NCBI GenBank assembly: GCA_009784635.1
Contig: WRBG01000022.1
Location: forward strand, 1-17,258
Length of the DNA: 17,258 nucleotides
Origin: Bacteroidales bacterium
Lineage (GTDB): Bacteria; Bacteroidota; Bacteroidia; Bacteroidales; UBA932
Direction of reading: 5' to 3'
Shown: positions 6,558 to 13,589 of the stretch, piece by piece
Layout of the letters: each line of letters starts with the position of its first letter
How positions within the stretch are numbered: the first letter of the stretch is position 1
Notes under the pieces: generated by a model
Seen by the model: the letters and a program-made list of their open reading frames with translations, nothing else
Database searches by the model: none
Told to the model about the DNA's origin: nothing
Made by a program: the position numbers and the translations under genes

Positions 6558-6602
6558 ATAATTGATTTCCTGCATCATACAGAATATTTAAAAAAATTTT
6601 AG

Positions 6603-6621
6603 TACCTTGCGATACAAGGTA
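6603..6621. promoter_or_regulatory. Palindrome upstream of the PspC-PadR operon, candidate PadR operator
   Basis: TACCTTG (6603-6609), spacer CGATA, CAAGGTA (6615-6621): perfect 7-bp arms. The right arm begins 21 bases upstream of the -7 box at 6636, so the palindrome covers the place where a -33 box should lie. A dimer bound here would block RNA polymerase. The operon encodes a PadR repressor, and PadR proteins commonly repress their own promoters, which makes it the natural candidate. Assignment to PadR is inference. Confidence 0.55.
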
Positions 6622-6635
6622 TAAATATTTTTACG

Positions 6636-6643
6636 TATATTTG
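6636..6643 (+). promoter_or_regulatory. Bacteroidota-type -7 box for the PspC-PadR-PspC operon
   Basis: TATATTTG matches TAnnTTTG exactly and lies 51 bases upstream of the first gene's ATG. The expected -33 position falls inside the palindrome at 6603-6621 and shows no good TTTG, which would suit a regulated promoter. Confidence 0.6.
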
Positions 6644-6694
6644 CAAAACCAAATACAATGCAAAAACCAATACTAAAAATTAAAAAATACCTGT

Positions 6695-7267
6695 ATGAAA
6701 AAAGTATTAAATGTAGGAATCGGCGGCCTCGGCTTTATGATAGACGAGGACGCCTACTATCGTTTGCACGATTATCTGAGTCGCTTCAAAAGCGGACTAA
6801 ATTCCGGACGGGAGGCTTCTGAAGTGATGTCGGATGTAGAACAGCGGATTGCCGAACTTTTTAAAGAGGAACTCCGCTGCAAAGAAGAGGTGGTAAGCCT
6901 TACTTTGGTAGAAAAAGTAATTGCGCGATTGGGTTTTCCCGAGGGAACCGAGCGCAGCCACGAATTTAACTACGACCGAGGCTATGAAACCCATATCCGT
7001 CCCCGCAGGGTATTGTACAGAAATCCGGACCAAAAGATGTTGGGCGGCATATGTTCGGGCTTGGCCGCGTATTTTGATACAGACATCACCTTGTGCCGGG
7101 TGCTTTTCTTAGTAGCCCTTTTCTTTGGCACCTTAGGCTTTTGGGTGTACATGATACTGTGGATTGCCGTCCCTCCGGCACGCACGGCGGCCCAAAAATT
7201 AGAGATGCGCGGCATCCCCGTAACGGCAGAAAACCTTAGAAGAATGACTCAGACCAAATTTAATTAA
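6695..7267 (+). CDS. PspC-domain membrane protein, short form
   Basis: PspC domains belong to phage-shock-type envelope stress systems and sit in the inner membrane. This 190-residue protein has a cytosolic N-terminal region (about 1-85: VGIGGLGFMIDEDAYYRLHDYL, then SDVEQRIAELFKEEL, then VVSLTLVEKVIARLG). A charged linker follows, and then a PspC domain (about 106-162: LYRNPDQKMLGGICSGLAAYF, one hydrophobic segment, GTLGFWVYMILWIAVP). It stops about 30 residues after the PspC domain. The paralogue at 7634 matches it over its whole length, including long identical stretches of DNA, but continues for another 350 residues. The gene is first in the operon, 11 bases before padR. I read it as a partial duplicate that kept the sensing region and membrane segment and lost the periplasmic part. 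Confidence 0.85.
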   Translation: MKKVLNVGIGGLGFMIDEDAYYRLHDYLSRFKSGLNSGREASEVMSDVEQRIAELFKEELRCKEEVVSLTLVEKVIARLGFPEGTERSHEFNYDRGYETHIRPRRVLYRNPDQKMLGGICSGLAAYFDTDITLCRVLFLVALFFGTLGFWVYMILWIAVPPARTAAQKLEMRGIPVTAENLRRMTQTKFN

Positions 7268-7278
7268 AAAAAAACATT

Positions 7279-7614
7279 ATGAATGAATTTAACACCGACA
7301 ACATCAAAGCCCAAATGCGCAAGGGCGTTTTGGAATACTGTATACTAAGCATTTTAGACAAAAACGACGCTTATGCCTCTTCCTTGATTGCAGAACTTAA
7401 AGAGGCCAAGATGATAGTGGTAGAAGGCACCCTCTATCCCCTGTTAACCCGACAAAAAAATCAAGAACTGCTGACTTACCGCTGGGAAGAATCGTCTCAA
7501 GGGCCTCCCCGTAAATATTATGCCATCACAGAAAAGGGGCGGGCCTTGCTCAAAGAAATGGACGCTGCTTGGCAGGATGTGGTAGAGACGCTTGCATTAA
7601 TCAGAAAAAAATAA
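7279..7614 (+). CDS. PadR-family transcriptional repressor
   Basis: This 111-residue DNA-binding protein is of the short PadR class, which lacks the long C-terminal dimerisation region. The winged helix is clear: MRKGVLEYCILSILDKNDAYASSLIAEL, GTLYPLLTRQKNQELLTYRWEES (recognition helix and wing), GPPRKYYAITEKGRALL, and a final helix for dimer contact. These are the family's most conserved segments. It lies between the two PspC-domain genes, 11 bases after the first and 19 before the second, so all three are probably one transcript. It probably represses that transcript by binding the palindrome at 6603-6621. The inducing signal is unknown, and I see no obvious ligand pocket signature. Confidence 0.92.
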   Translation: MNEFNTDNIKAQMRKGVLEYCILSILDKNDAYASSLIAELKEAKMIVVEGTLYPLLTRQKNQELLTYRWEESSQGPPRKYYAITEKGRALLKEMDAAWQDVVETLALIRKK

Positions 7615-7633
7615 CCTTTAAAGCACAGAAATT

Positions 7634-9235
7634 ATGAAAAATATAGTAAAAATAAGCATCAGCGGTTTGGCCTTTACCTTGGAAGAAGATGGATACATAT
7701 TGTTAGATAAATACTTGGCACAACTTAAAAATTACTATGCCAAGCAACGGAACGGCATGGAGGTAGTAGAAGGAATAGAAGAACGGATTGCCGAACTGTT
7801 AAGGGAACGCATGAGCAATCCGGAGGAGGTGGTCAGCACAGAACTTATACGGGAAGTGATGGCCATTATGGGCAAACCCGAAGACATAGAGGAAGAAAAT
7901 ACTGACCAAGAGGCCGGAGATGCAGACGGGGATAGAGAATCCACAGGTAGGCCGGACCGAAAACTCTACCGAAACGTAGACGACCGCATCTTGGGCGGCG
8001 TATGTTCGGGCTTGGCTGCCTATTTTAATGTAGACACCATCCTGTTTCGTATTCTTTTCTTTGTAGCCCTTTTCTTTGGCAGCTTAGGCTTTTGGGTTTA
8101 TATCGTATTGTGGATGGTGATTCCTCAAGCCAAAACGGTAGCCCAAAAGTGCGAAATGCGTGGTGAAAGCCCTGATTTTCTCGGTATTCAAGAGCGTGTA
8201 AAAAAGGGAGCCGAGCAGGTAGAGCGAGGTGTACGTCAAGCAGGCAGGCAGGCGTACCGGAGCATAGACAGGGAGGGAGCAGAAGTCGTAAACATAATAG
8301 GACGTGTCATCGCCTTTTGTGTAGGCGTTCTCTTGGTGCTGATTAGCGTGCCTATACTCATTGTCGTGCCCATATCTTTTATCTTCTCGGCCTCGTGGTT
8401 CCACGGAATTTGGCCTCAAGGATTTGTTCAGTTGGTCGCTTTCCATGGCAGTGGGCTTTGGATGTGCATATTGGCCGGCTTGGCGCTTCTTTTGCCTTTT
8501 GTAGGCATGTTGTCCGGAGGAATTATGTTGATATTCGGGCTTAAACCAAAAAGATTCCGCCCGGGCCTTATCATTTTTACCGGCTGGTTGATTTCTATTA
8601 TCGCTTTGGTTATCATGCTGATATTTGCTTCCCGACCCTATCATGGAGGAATAGAAGAAGCCCGCACGGAAATTTCTGTACCGATGCCCTCCGACACCCT
8701 GTATGTACGCTACGTCTCTACTCCCGAAATTCCCGATAAAGACATATGGGTGGAGACGAACGCCTCCGAAGCATTTTTGGCTTGGTTCGAGGGAGGGCGG
8801 AAAAACCTGCGGGCCGTTGTCTATCCGCGTATACGCATTGTAAGGGTGGATTCGCTGCAACCTATGCGCATACGACTTACCGGCATTGCATCAGGTCGTT
8901 ATATGAGTGAGGCTCATGCGCGGGCAGAGGAGTCAATCCCTGCATACACTTTGCAGGACTCGCTTATCACGCTGTTGCCGGACGTATATTCCCAAAGCAA
9001 CAAGTGGCAGGGCAATATGAGCGAAGTGTTGATTTATTTGCCCAAGGGAAAGCAAGTGGTACTCACCTCTCCCTACCGCCACCACTTTGACAGAAACGCT
9101 CCGACCATCTCCAAAGTAACATTCAAAAACGTTTACGTTGGCCCCCACCCGTTTCATCGAAACAATTGGAGGGAGCGCGACCGGAGCCGCTGGGACAGGA
9201 AGTGGGAGCGCTGGGACAGGCGCTGGGACCATTAA
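7634..9235 (+). CDS. PspC-domain multi-span membrane protein, long form
   Basis: This 533-residue inner-membrane protein opens with the same cytosolic region as the short paralogue (1-88: ISISGLAFTLEEDGYILLDKYL; GIEERIAELLRERM). An acidic linker and a PspC domain follow (109-168: LYRNVDDRILGGVCSGLAAYF, hydrophobic segment, GSLGFWVYIVLWMVIP). After a basic amphipathic stretch (183-215) come further hydrophobic segments at about 221-253, 273-303 and 310-333. Residues about 340-505 form a polar, beta-rich domain, probably periplasmic (VRYVSTPEIPDKDIWVET; VLIYLPKGKQVVLTSP). The last 25 residues are extremely rich in Arg and Trp (WRERDRSRWDRKWERWDRRW). It is last in the PspC-PadR operon and ends five bases from the convergent kbl stop. 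The exact role is inferred: envelope stress sensing or membrane protection. Confidence 0.88.
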   Translation: MKNIVKISISGLAFTLEEDGYILLDKYLAQLKNYYAKQRNGMEVVEGIEERIAELLRERMSNPEEVVSTELIREVMAIMGKPEDIEEENTDQEAGDADGDRESTGRPDRKLYRNVDDRILGGVCSGLAAYFNVDTILFRILFFVALFFGSLGFWVYIVLWMVIPQAKTVAQKCEMRGESPDFLGIQERVKKGAEQVERGVRQAGRQAYRSIDREGAEVVNIIGRVIAFCVGVLLVLISVPILIVVPISFIFSASWFHGIWPQGFVQLVAFHGSGLWMCILAGLALLLPFVGMLSGGIMLIFGLKPKRFRPGLIIFTGWLISIIALVIMLIFASRPYHGGIEEARTEISVPMPSDTLYVRYVSTPEIPDKDIWVETNASEAFLAWFEGGRKNLRAVVYPRIRIVRVDSLQPMRIRLTGIASGRYMSEAHARAEESIPAYTLQDSLITLLPDVYSQSNKWQGNMSEVLIYLPKGKQVVLTSPYRHHFDRNAPTISKVTFKNVYVGPHPFHRNNWRERDRSRWDRKWERWDRRWDH

Positions 9236-9240
9236 TCGGT

Positions 9241-10431
9241 TTACGTAATAACCTTTAGTTCCCGTCCCACCTTAACAAACGCCGCAATGGCCTTATCCAA
9301 ATGTGCGCGTTCGTGTCCGGCAGAAATCTGGATGCGGATGCGCGCTTGGCCTTTAGGCACCACCGGATAATAGAACCCAATCACGTAAATCCCTTCCTCC
9401 AACATCTTGGCCGCCATCTCCTGCGACAGTTTGGCGTCGTAGAGCATCAAGGCGCATATCGCGCTTTGGGTGGGCTTGATGTCGAATCCGGCTGCCATCA
9501 TTTTTTCTGTAAAGTAGGCCGTGTTTTCATGTAATTTATCTTGGAGGGCAGAGGTCTGCGCCATCATCTGAAACATTTTAATGCCTGCCGCGGCCACAGA
9601 GGGCGGAATCGAATTGGAGAAAAGGTAGGGGCGGGAGCGTTGCCTAAGCATGGCAATGATTTCCTTTTTGCCGGTGGTAAATCCGCCGATGGCGCCTCCA
9701 AAGGCTTTACCCAGCGTTCCGGTAATAATCTCCACCTTGCCCCTAAGGTCAAACTGCTCGGTAGTACCCCGTCCCGTTTTACCCACCACGCCGGCAGAAT
9801 GTGATTCGTCTATCATAATCATGGCGTCATACTTTTGCGCCAAGGCGTATATCTTGTCCAAAGGGGCCACATTGCCGTCCATGGAGAAGACCCCATCAGT
9901 AACAATCAAGCGAAAGCGTTGCGCCTGCGCCAATTTTAAGCAGTTCTCCAACTCCTCCATATGGGCGTTGGCATAACGGTAACGCTGTGCCTTACAGAGC
10001 CTTACCCCGTCAATAATAGAGGCGTGGTTGAGGGCGTCTGAGATAATCGCGTCGTTTTCATCCAAGAGCGGTTCAAATACCCCGCCGTTGGCGTCAAAAC
10101 AGGCGGCGTAGAGTATAGAGTCCTCCATGCCAAAGAATTGGGAGATTTCGGCTTCCAACTCTTTATGCAAATCCTGTGTCCCGCAAATAAACCGCACGCT
10201 CGACACGCCGTAGCCGTGGGTATCCAAAGCCTCTTTGGCGGCTTTGATTAATTCGGGATGATTGGAAAGCCCCAAATAGTTGTTGGCGCAAAAATTGAGC
10301 ACCTCTTCGCCTGTGCTAATCTTAATAACGGCTTGTTGGGCCGATGTAATAATACGTTCTTTTTTATACAGTCCGGCGGTCTTAATCGCCTCTAACTCTT
10401 GGGTTAGATGAGGTTGAAAACTTGTGTACAT
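9241..10431 (-). CDS. kbl: Glycine C-acetyltransferase (2-amino-3-ketobutyrate CoA ligase)
   Basis: This PLP enzyme of the alpha-oxoamine synthase family cleaves 2-amino-3-oxobutyrate with CoA to glycine and acetyl-CoA, the second step of threonine breakdown. The 396-residue length matches the family. Visible motifs are FCANNYLGLSNHPE (47-60), YGVSSVRFICGTQDLHKELE (74-93), ISDALNHASIIDGVRL (130-145), DGVFSMDG (179-186), DESHSAGVVG (208-217, with Asp and His for the cofactor), and the PLP lysine in TGTLGKAFGG (Lys242). The ATG at 10431 gives the usual start MYTSFQPHLTQELE; an upstream ATG at 10497 would lie across the promoter. The threonine dehydrogenase partner gene is not in the window. A consensus promoter lies just upstream. 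Close relatives such as serine palmitoyltransferase share the fold, but the length and N-terminus favour kbl. Confidence 0.92.
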   Translation of the reverse strand: MYTSFQPHLTQELEAIKTAGLYKKERIITSAQQAVIKISTGEEVLNFCANNYLGLSNHPELIKAAKEALDTHGYGVSSVRFICGTQDLHKELEAEISQFFGMEDSILYAACFDANGGVFEPLLDENDAIISDALNHASIIDGVRLCKAQRYRYANAHMEELENCLKLAQAQRFRLIVTDGVFSMDGNVAPLDKIYALAQKYDAMIMIDESHSAGVVGKTGRGTTEQFDLRGKVEIITGTLGKAFGGAIGGFTTGKKEIIAMLRQRSRPYLFSNSIPPSVAAAGIKMFQMMAQTSALQDKLHENTAYFTEKMMAAGFDIKPTQSAICALMLYDAKLSQEMAAKMLEEGIYVIGFYYPVVPKGQARIRIQISAGHERAHLDKAIAAFVKVGRELKVIT

Positions 10432-10465
10432 AGCTATCTTGACTACTGTGGTGGATATTTTTTTG

Positions 10466-10498
10466 CAAATATAATGAAGTTTATGACGGAATTTCAAA
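10466..10498 (-). promoter_or_regulatory. Promoter of kbl, with -7 and -33 boxes
   Basis: Read on the minus strand, a TTTG -33 box (10495-10498) is followed after 21 bases by TATATTTG (10466-10473), which is full agreement with the Bacteroidota consensus. The kbl ATG is 34 bases downstream of the -7 box. Confidence 0.7.
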
Positions 10499-10509
10499 AA
10501 CTTTTTTTG
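10495..10509. promoter_or_regulatory. Dyad joining the two -33 boxes of kbl and tetR
   Basis: CAAAAA (10495-10500), spacer CTT, TTTTTG (10504-10509). The outer four bases of each arm are the -33 boxes of the two divergent promoters. A regulator bound here could affect both. TetR-family operators are often AT-rich palindromes of about this size, so the adjacent TetR is a candidate, but this is inference. A second small dyad, TTTGT-CCC-ACAAA at 10532-10544, overlaps the tetR -7 box. Confidence 0.35.
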
Positions 10510-10535
10510 TTTCTAAAGTTTTTTGCTTACCTTTG
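10506..10535 (+). promoter_or_regulatory. Promoter of the tetR-efflux operon, with -7 and -33 boxes
   Basis: A TTTG -33 box (10506-10509) is followed after 18 bases by TACCTTTG (10528-10535), a match to TAnnTTTG. The tetR ATG lies 20 bases after the -7 box, so the leader is short. Confidence 0.7.
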
Positions 10536-10555
10536 TCCCACAAAATGAATAATCC

Positions 10556-11164
10556 ATGACAGATGTACGCGAACATATTATGGAAACCGCCCACGCTCTT
10601 TTCTGCTCAAGGGGGTGCAAAGCCGTCACCATGGACGATATTGCTTCTGCGGCGGGGATTTCCAAACGAACCCTCTACGAACAGTTCTTAGATAAAGAGG
10701 CGCTGTTAGAATCGGGCATTCAATGGTGGAACCAAAAGAGCTGTAATGTGATGGAAACCATCACTAAGGAGGCCGAAAACACCTTGGACATATTGCTCAA
10801 AATGCACCACTATAAGTCCGAGCAGATGGTCAAAATGTCCATTGACTTGATGTCGGATATTAAAAAATACTATCCGCAGGTATTTAAAAACACCATCCTC
10901 GCATCCAGAGAGCAGCACCGTGCAACAACCAAGGCTTTTTTATTGCGGGGGCAGGCCGAGGGCATTTTTAGGGCCGATATTAATATTGATTTGATTAACG
11001 ACCTCTTTGAAATGATGTTCTATTTTATCCACGACAACAACAAAGCCTTGGTCCAAAAATACTCTTACGAAGAATTTTTTAGATGCACCGCCATCTGCTA
11101 CCTTCGCGGAATTTCTACAGAAAAGGGTCTCAACTACATAGAACAACATTATGGTAAAAAGTAA
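10556..11164 (+). CDS. TetR-family transcriptional regulator of the efflux operon
   Basis: This 202-residue regulator has a TetR N-terminal DNA-binding domain: helix VREHIMETAHALFCSRG (4-20), then the helix-turn-helix VTMDDIASAAGISKRTLYEQFLDKEALL (24-51), which matches the family signature closely. The C-terminal part (about 55-200) is all-helical, with hydrophobic and aromatic residues (MFYFIHDNNKALV), as expected for ligand binding and dimerisation. It is first in an operon with the TolC, membrane-fusion and RND pump genes, and its end lies close to or overlaps the TolC start. By analogy with AcrR-like systems it probably represses this operon until a pump substrate binds. The ligand cannot be predicted. 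Confidence 0.9.
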   Translation: MTDVREHIMETAHALFCSRGCKAVTMDDIASAAGISKRTLYEQFLDKEALLESGIQWWNQKSCNVMETITKEAENTLDILLKMHHYKSEQMVKMSIDLMSDIKKYYPQVFKNTILASREQHRATTKAFLLRGQAEGIFRADINIDLINDLFEMMFYFIHDNNKALVQKYSYEEFFRCTAICYLRGISTEKGLNYIEQHYGKK

Positions 11165-11168
11165 AGAT

Positions 11169-12518
11169 ATGACAACACAATGTAAAAGGACGGGATGGTT
11201 GATGCTCTGCGCATTGCTCCCGATAATGGGATGGGGGCAAATCCCCGACACCCTAACGATTAACTTGGAAACAGCCCTGCATACGGCTCTAAGCGACAAT
11301 CCGGTCATTCAGATTGCCGACTATGAAATCCGGCGGGTGGACTACTCAAAGAGAGAGGCGTGGTACGGACTTATTCCCACAGTTACCGGCTCGGGGCAGT
11401 TGACCACCTACGCGCTCCCTTCCAAAATGAGTATGTTTGGGAACGTCATGGACAATCCCACCAATTACATGGCATCGGGCACCTTGACCCTCTCCCTGCC
11501 CTTGGTGGCGCCGGCCCTGTGGAAGTCAATCCAAATGACAGAGGTGCAGATGCAGTTGGCCCACGAACAGGCCCGTGCCTCAAGGGTAAACCTGCGCAAC
11601 GAGGTAACTAAGGCCTACTATCAAATCTTATTGGCGCAGGATTCCTATCAGGCGCTCCAAGAGGGCTACGGATTGGCCAAGCAAAACCACCAAGAAGCCA
11701 AACAGCGATTTGATTTGGGCTTGGCCGCCGAGTACGATTACATACAGGCCGAGGTACAGATGCAAAACTTGATTCCCACCTTGGCTCAAGTCGAGAACGG
11801 AATTGCCCAAGCTAAATCCTATTTAAAGGTATTGATGGGCATGGAGCTGACCATCCCCATAAAGGTAGCGGGAACATTGACGGAGTTTGAGAGCAGCGTT
11901 TCCCTGTTGGGCGACTCCCGTCCGGTATCTCTACACAACAACAGCGATTTGATTCAGTTAGATATACAACAGGAACTGTTGCATAAACAGCTACAGTTGC
12001 AACGCTCCATGCGTCTGCCCACCCTTGCCGGATTTGGAAGATACGGCTACAGCGGCACAGGCACCAAAGACATAACGATTAATTTTGGCGGTATGCCCAT
12101 GCAGATAGAGGCAAGGAACGAATGGTTTACCGATGGGATGATTGTGGGCTTGCAGCTGAATGTACCGATTTTCAGCGGATTTACCAATACCCTAAAAGAA
12201 AAGAAAATACAGATATCTGCCAGAACATTGGGCATACAGCGTGCCTACATAGAAGATAATCTTCAATTGCAGGTGATGGTGGCCATGGACAACATGACCA
12301 AGGCTGTGGAGCAAATGGAAGCGGCCAAAAAAGGGATTGAGTTGGCACAAAAGGGATACGGCATTTCTCAAGAGCGCTACAACAACGATATGGGCACCAT
12401 GTTGGAGCTACGCAGCGCCTCCCAGTCCTTGACTCAAGCCAAACTTGCGTATAATCAAGCTATCGCCGATTATTTAATCGCAAAAGCCGACTACGAAAAA
12501 GTAATCGGACAATATTAA
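11169..12518 (+). CDS. TolC-family outer-membrane efflux protein
   Basis: The TolC channel carries pump substrates through the outer membrane. From the ATG at 11169 the protein has 449 residues, with a signal peptide (CKRTGWLMLCALLPIMGWGQ, cleavage near Gly-Gln or Gln-Ile). Two pseudo-repeats follow, each a beta-strand region plus long coiled helices. Examples are the helix of residues like VNLRNEVTKAYYQILLAQDS and QEAKQRFDLGLAAEYDYIQAEVQMQN, mirrored later by VMVAMDNMTKAVEQMEAAKK and ISQERYNNDMGTMLELRSAS. The RFDLGL and RYNNDMGT motifs with the helices around them are typical of the family. An upstream ATG at 11151 overlaps tetR by 14 bases and would add MVKSKD; I prefer 11169 because it gives a more ordinary signal peptide. 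The next gene starts 31 bases on. Confidence 0.9.
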   Translation: MTTQCKRTGWLMLCALLPIMGWGQIPDTLTINLETALHTALSDNPVIQIADYEIRRVDYSKREAWYGLIPTVTGSGQLTTYALPSKMSMFGNVMDNPTNYMASGTLTLSLPLVAPALWKSIQMTEVQMQLAHEQARASRVNLRNEVTKAYYQILLAQDSYQALQEGYGLAKQNHQEAKQRFDLGLAAEYDYIQAEVQMQNLIPTLAQVENGIAQAKSYLKVLMGMELTIPIKVAGTLTEFESSVSLLGDSRPVSLHNNSDLIQLDIQQELLHKQLQLQRSMRLPTLAGFGRYGYSGTGTKDITINFGGMPMQIEARNEWFTDGMIVGLQLNVPIFSGFTNTLKEKKIQISARTLGIQRAYIEDNLQLQVMVAMDNMTKAVEQMEAAKKGIELAQKGYGISQERYNNDMGTMLELRSASQSLTQAKLAYNQAIADYLIAKADYEKVIGQY

Positions 12519-12549
12519 CCAAACATCGAAATAAGAAAAATAGTATATT

Positions 12550-13563
12550 ATGAAAAAAATCAGCATTTTAACATTTTCAATCGCTTTGTTGGCAACCGGA
12601 TGCAACCGCGGCGGGCAACAAGTTGCCACAGAAGGAGTCGTTATACCGGAAGTAAAAGTGCAAACCGTTTACCTCCAGTCGGTTTCTCAAGAACAGCTGT
12701 ATACCGGCACCATTATGCCTTATTCAAGGAACATGATTTCGAGTTTTCAAGCCACCATGCGTATAGACAAAATCATGGTGGAAGTGGGCGACAGGGTGAC
12801 AGCCGGACAGTTGTTGGTACAGATGGAAGAAACCAATTACCTCCAAGCCAAGCTGCAAATAGAGAACCTAAAGGTGGAGTACAATCGGGTAGAGGCCTTG
12901 TTCCAAAGCGGCGGGGTTTCCAAGCAGCAGTTAGACCAGCTAAAAGTACAGTTGGACGTTACGCAGGAGGCTTTTGAAAACCTCAAGAAGAACACTTTTT
13001 TAAGGTCGCCCGTCAACGGCGTAGTTACCATGCGTAACTTTGACAACGGCGATTTGACCGGCGGACAGCCCATTTTGCAGGTGCAGCAACTAAATCCTTT
13101 AAAGGTATTCATCAACGTACAGGAAGCCCATTTCCCCTTGGTCAAACCCCAAATGTCTGCCTCCATCCGTTTGGAGAGCTATCCCGACGAGGTGTTTGAA
13201 GGCAAAGTGAGGTTAGTCCACCCCACGGTTGACCCCATCACCCACACCTTTACCACAGAAATTGTGGTGAATAACCAAAACATGAAAATCCGTCCGGGGA
13301 TGTTTGCCCGCGTGGCCTTTAACTTTGGAGACGTGGAGCGCGTGGTGATTCCGGACGTGGCCGTAATCAGGCAGCCGGGCATCAACGACCGCTATGCGTT
13401 TGTATTGAACGCCGATAATACGGTCAGCTATACCAAGGTACTCTTGGGTCAAAGGTTAGGCAACACCTACGAAATATTGTCGGGGCTGGAAGACGGCGAC
13501 CGGGTAGTTACCGCCGGCATGAGCCGCTTGGTAGACGGAGTCAAGGTAGTAGTAGTGCCGTAA
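12550..13563 (+). CDS. RND efflux membrane-fusion protein, lipoprotein
   Basis: This is the periplasmic adaptor that joins the RND pump to the TolC channel. The 337-residue protein has a lipoprotein signal peptide with lipobox LLATGC (Cys18), so it is lipid-anchored. The family layout follows: a first strand region (VQTVYLQSVSQEQLYTGTI), the lipoyl half-motif MRIDKIMVEVGDRVTAGQLLVQME (about 75-97), a short alpha-hairpin (about 98-148: AKLQIENLKVEYNRVEALFQSGGVS). Next are the second lipoyl half (FLRSPVNGVVTMRNFDNGDL), a beta-barrel (FINVQEAHFPLVKPQMSASIRLES) and a membrane-proximal domain. It lies between the TolC and RND genes, 26 bases before the latter. The short hairpin is usual for the smaller Bacteroidota adaptors. 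Confidence 0.93.
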   Translation: MKKISILTFSIALLATGCNRGGQQVATEGVVIPEVKVQTVYLQSVSQEQLYTGTIMPYSRNMISSFQATMRIDKIMVEVGDRVTAGQLLVQMEETNYLQAKLQIENLKVEYNRVEALFQSGGVSKQQLDQLKVQLDVTQEAFENLKKNTFLRSPVNGVVTMRNFDNGDLTGGQPILQVQQLNPLKVFINVQEAHFPLVKPQMSASIRLESYPDEVFEGKVRLVHPTVDPITHTFTTEIVVNNQNMKIRPGMFARVAFNFGDVERVVIPDVAVIRQPGINDRYAFVLNADNTVSYTKVLLGQRLGNTYEILSGLEDGDRVVTAGMSRLVDGVKVVVVP

Positions 13564-13589
13564 ATGATTGATAAATAAAGAATAAAAAG

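Noticed and set aside
8236..8255. Short AGGC repeat
   Set aside because: Only three copies, in frame with a basic coding stretch of the long PspC gene; too short to call a functional repeat.
8084..8860. 258-residue open frame on the minus strand, antisense to the long PspC gene
   Set aside because: It lies wholly inside a well-supported gene, has no recognisable motif, is rich in His, Tyr and Gln in no pattern, and has no promoter. It is a frame shadow.
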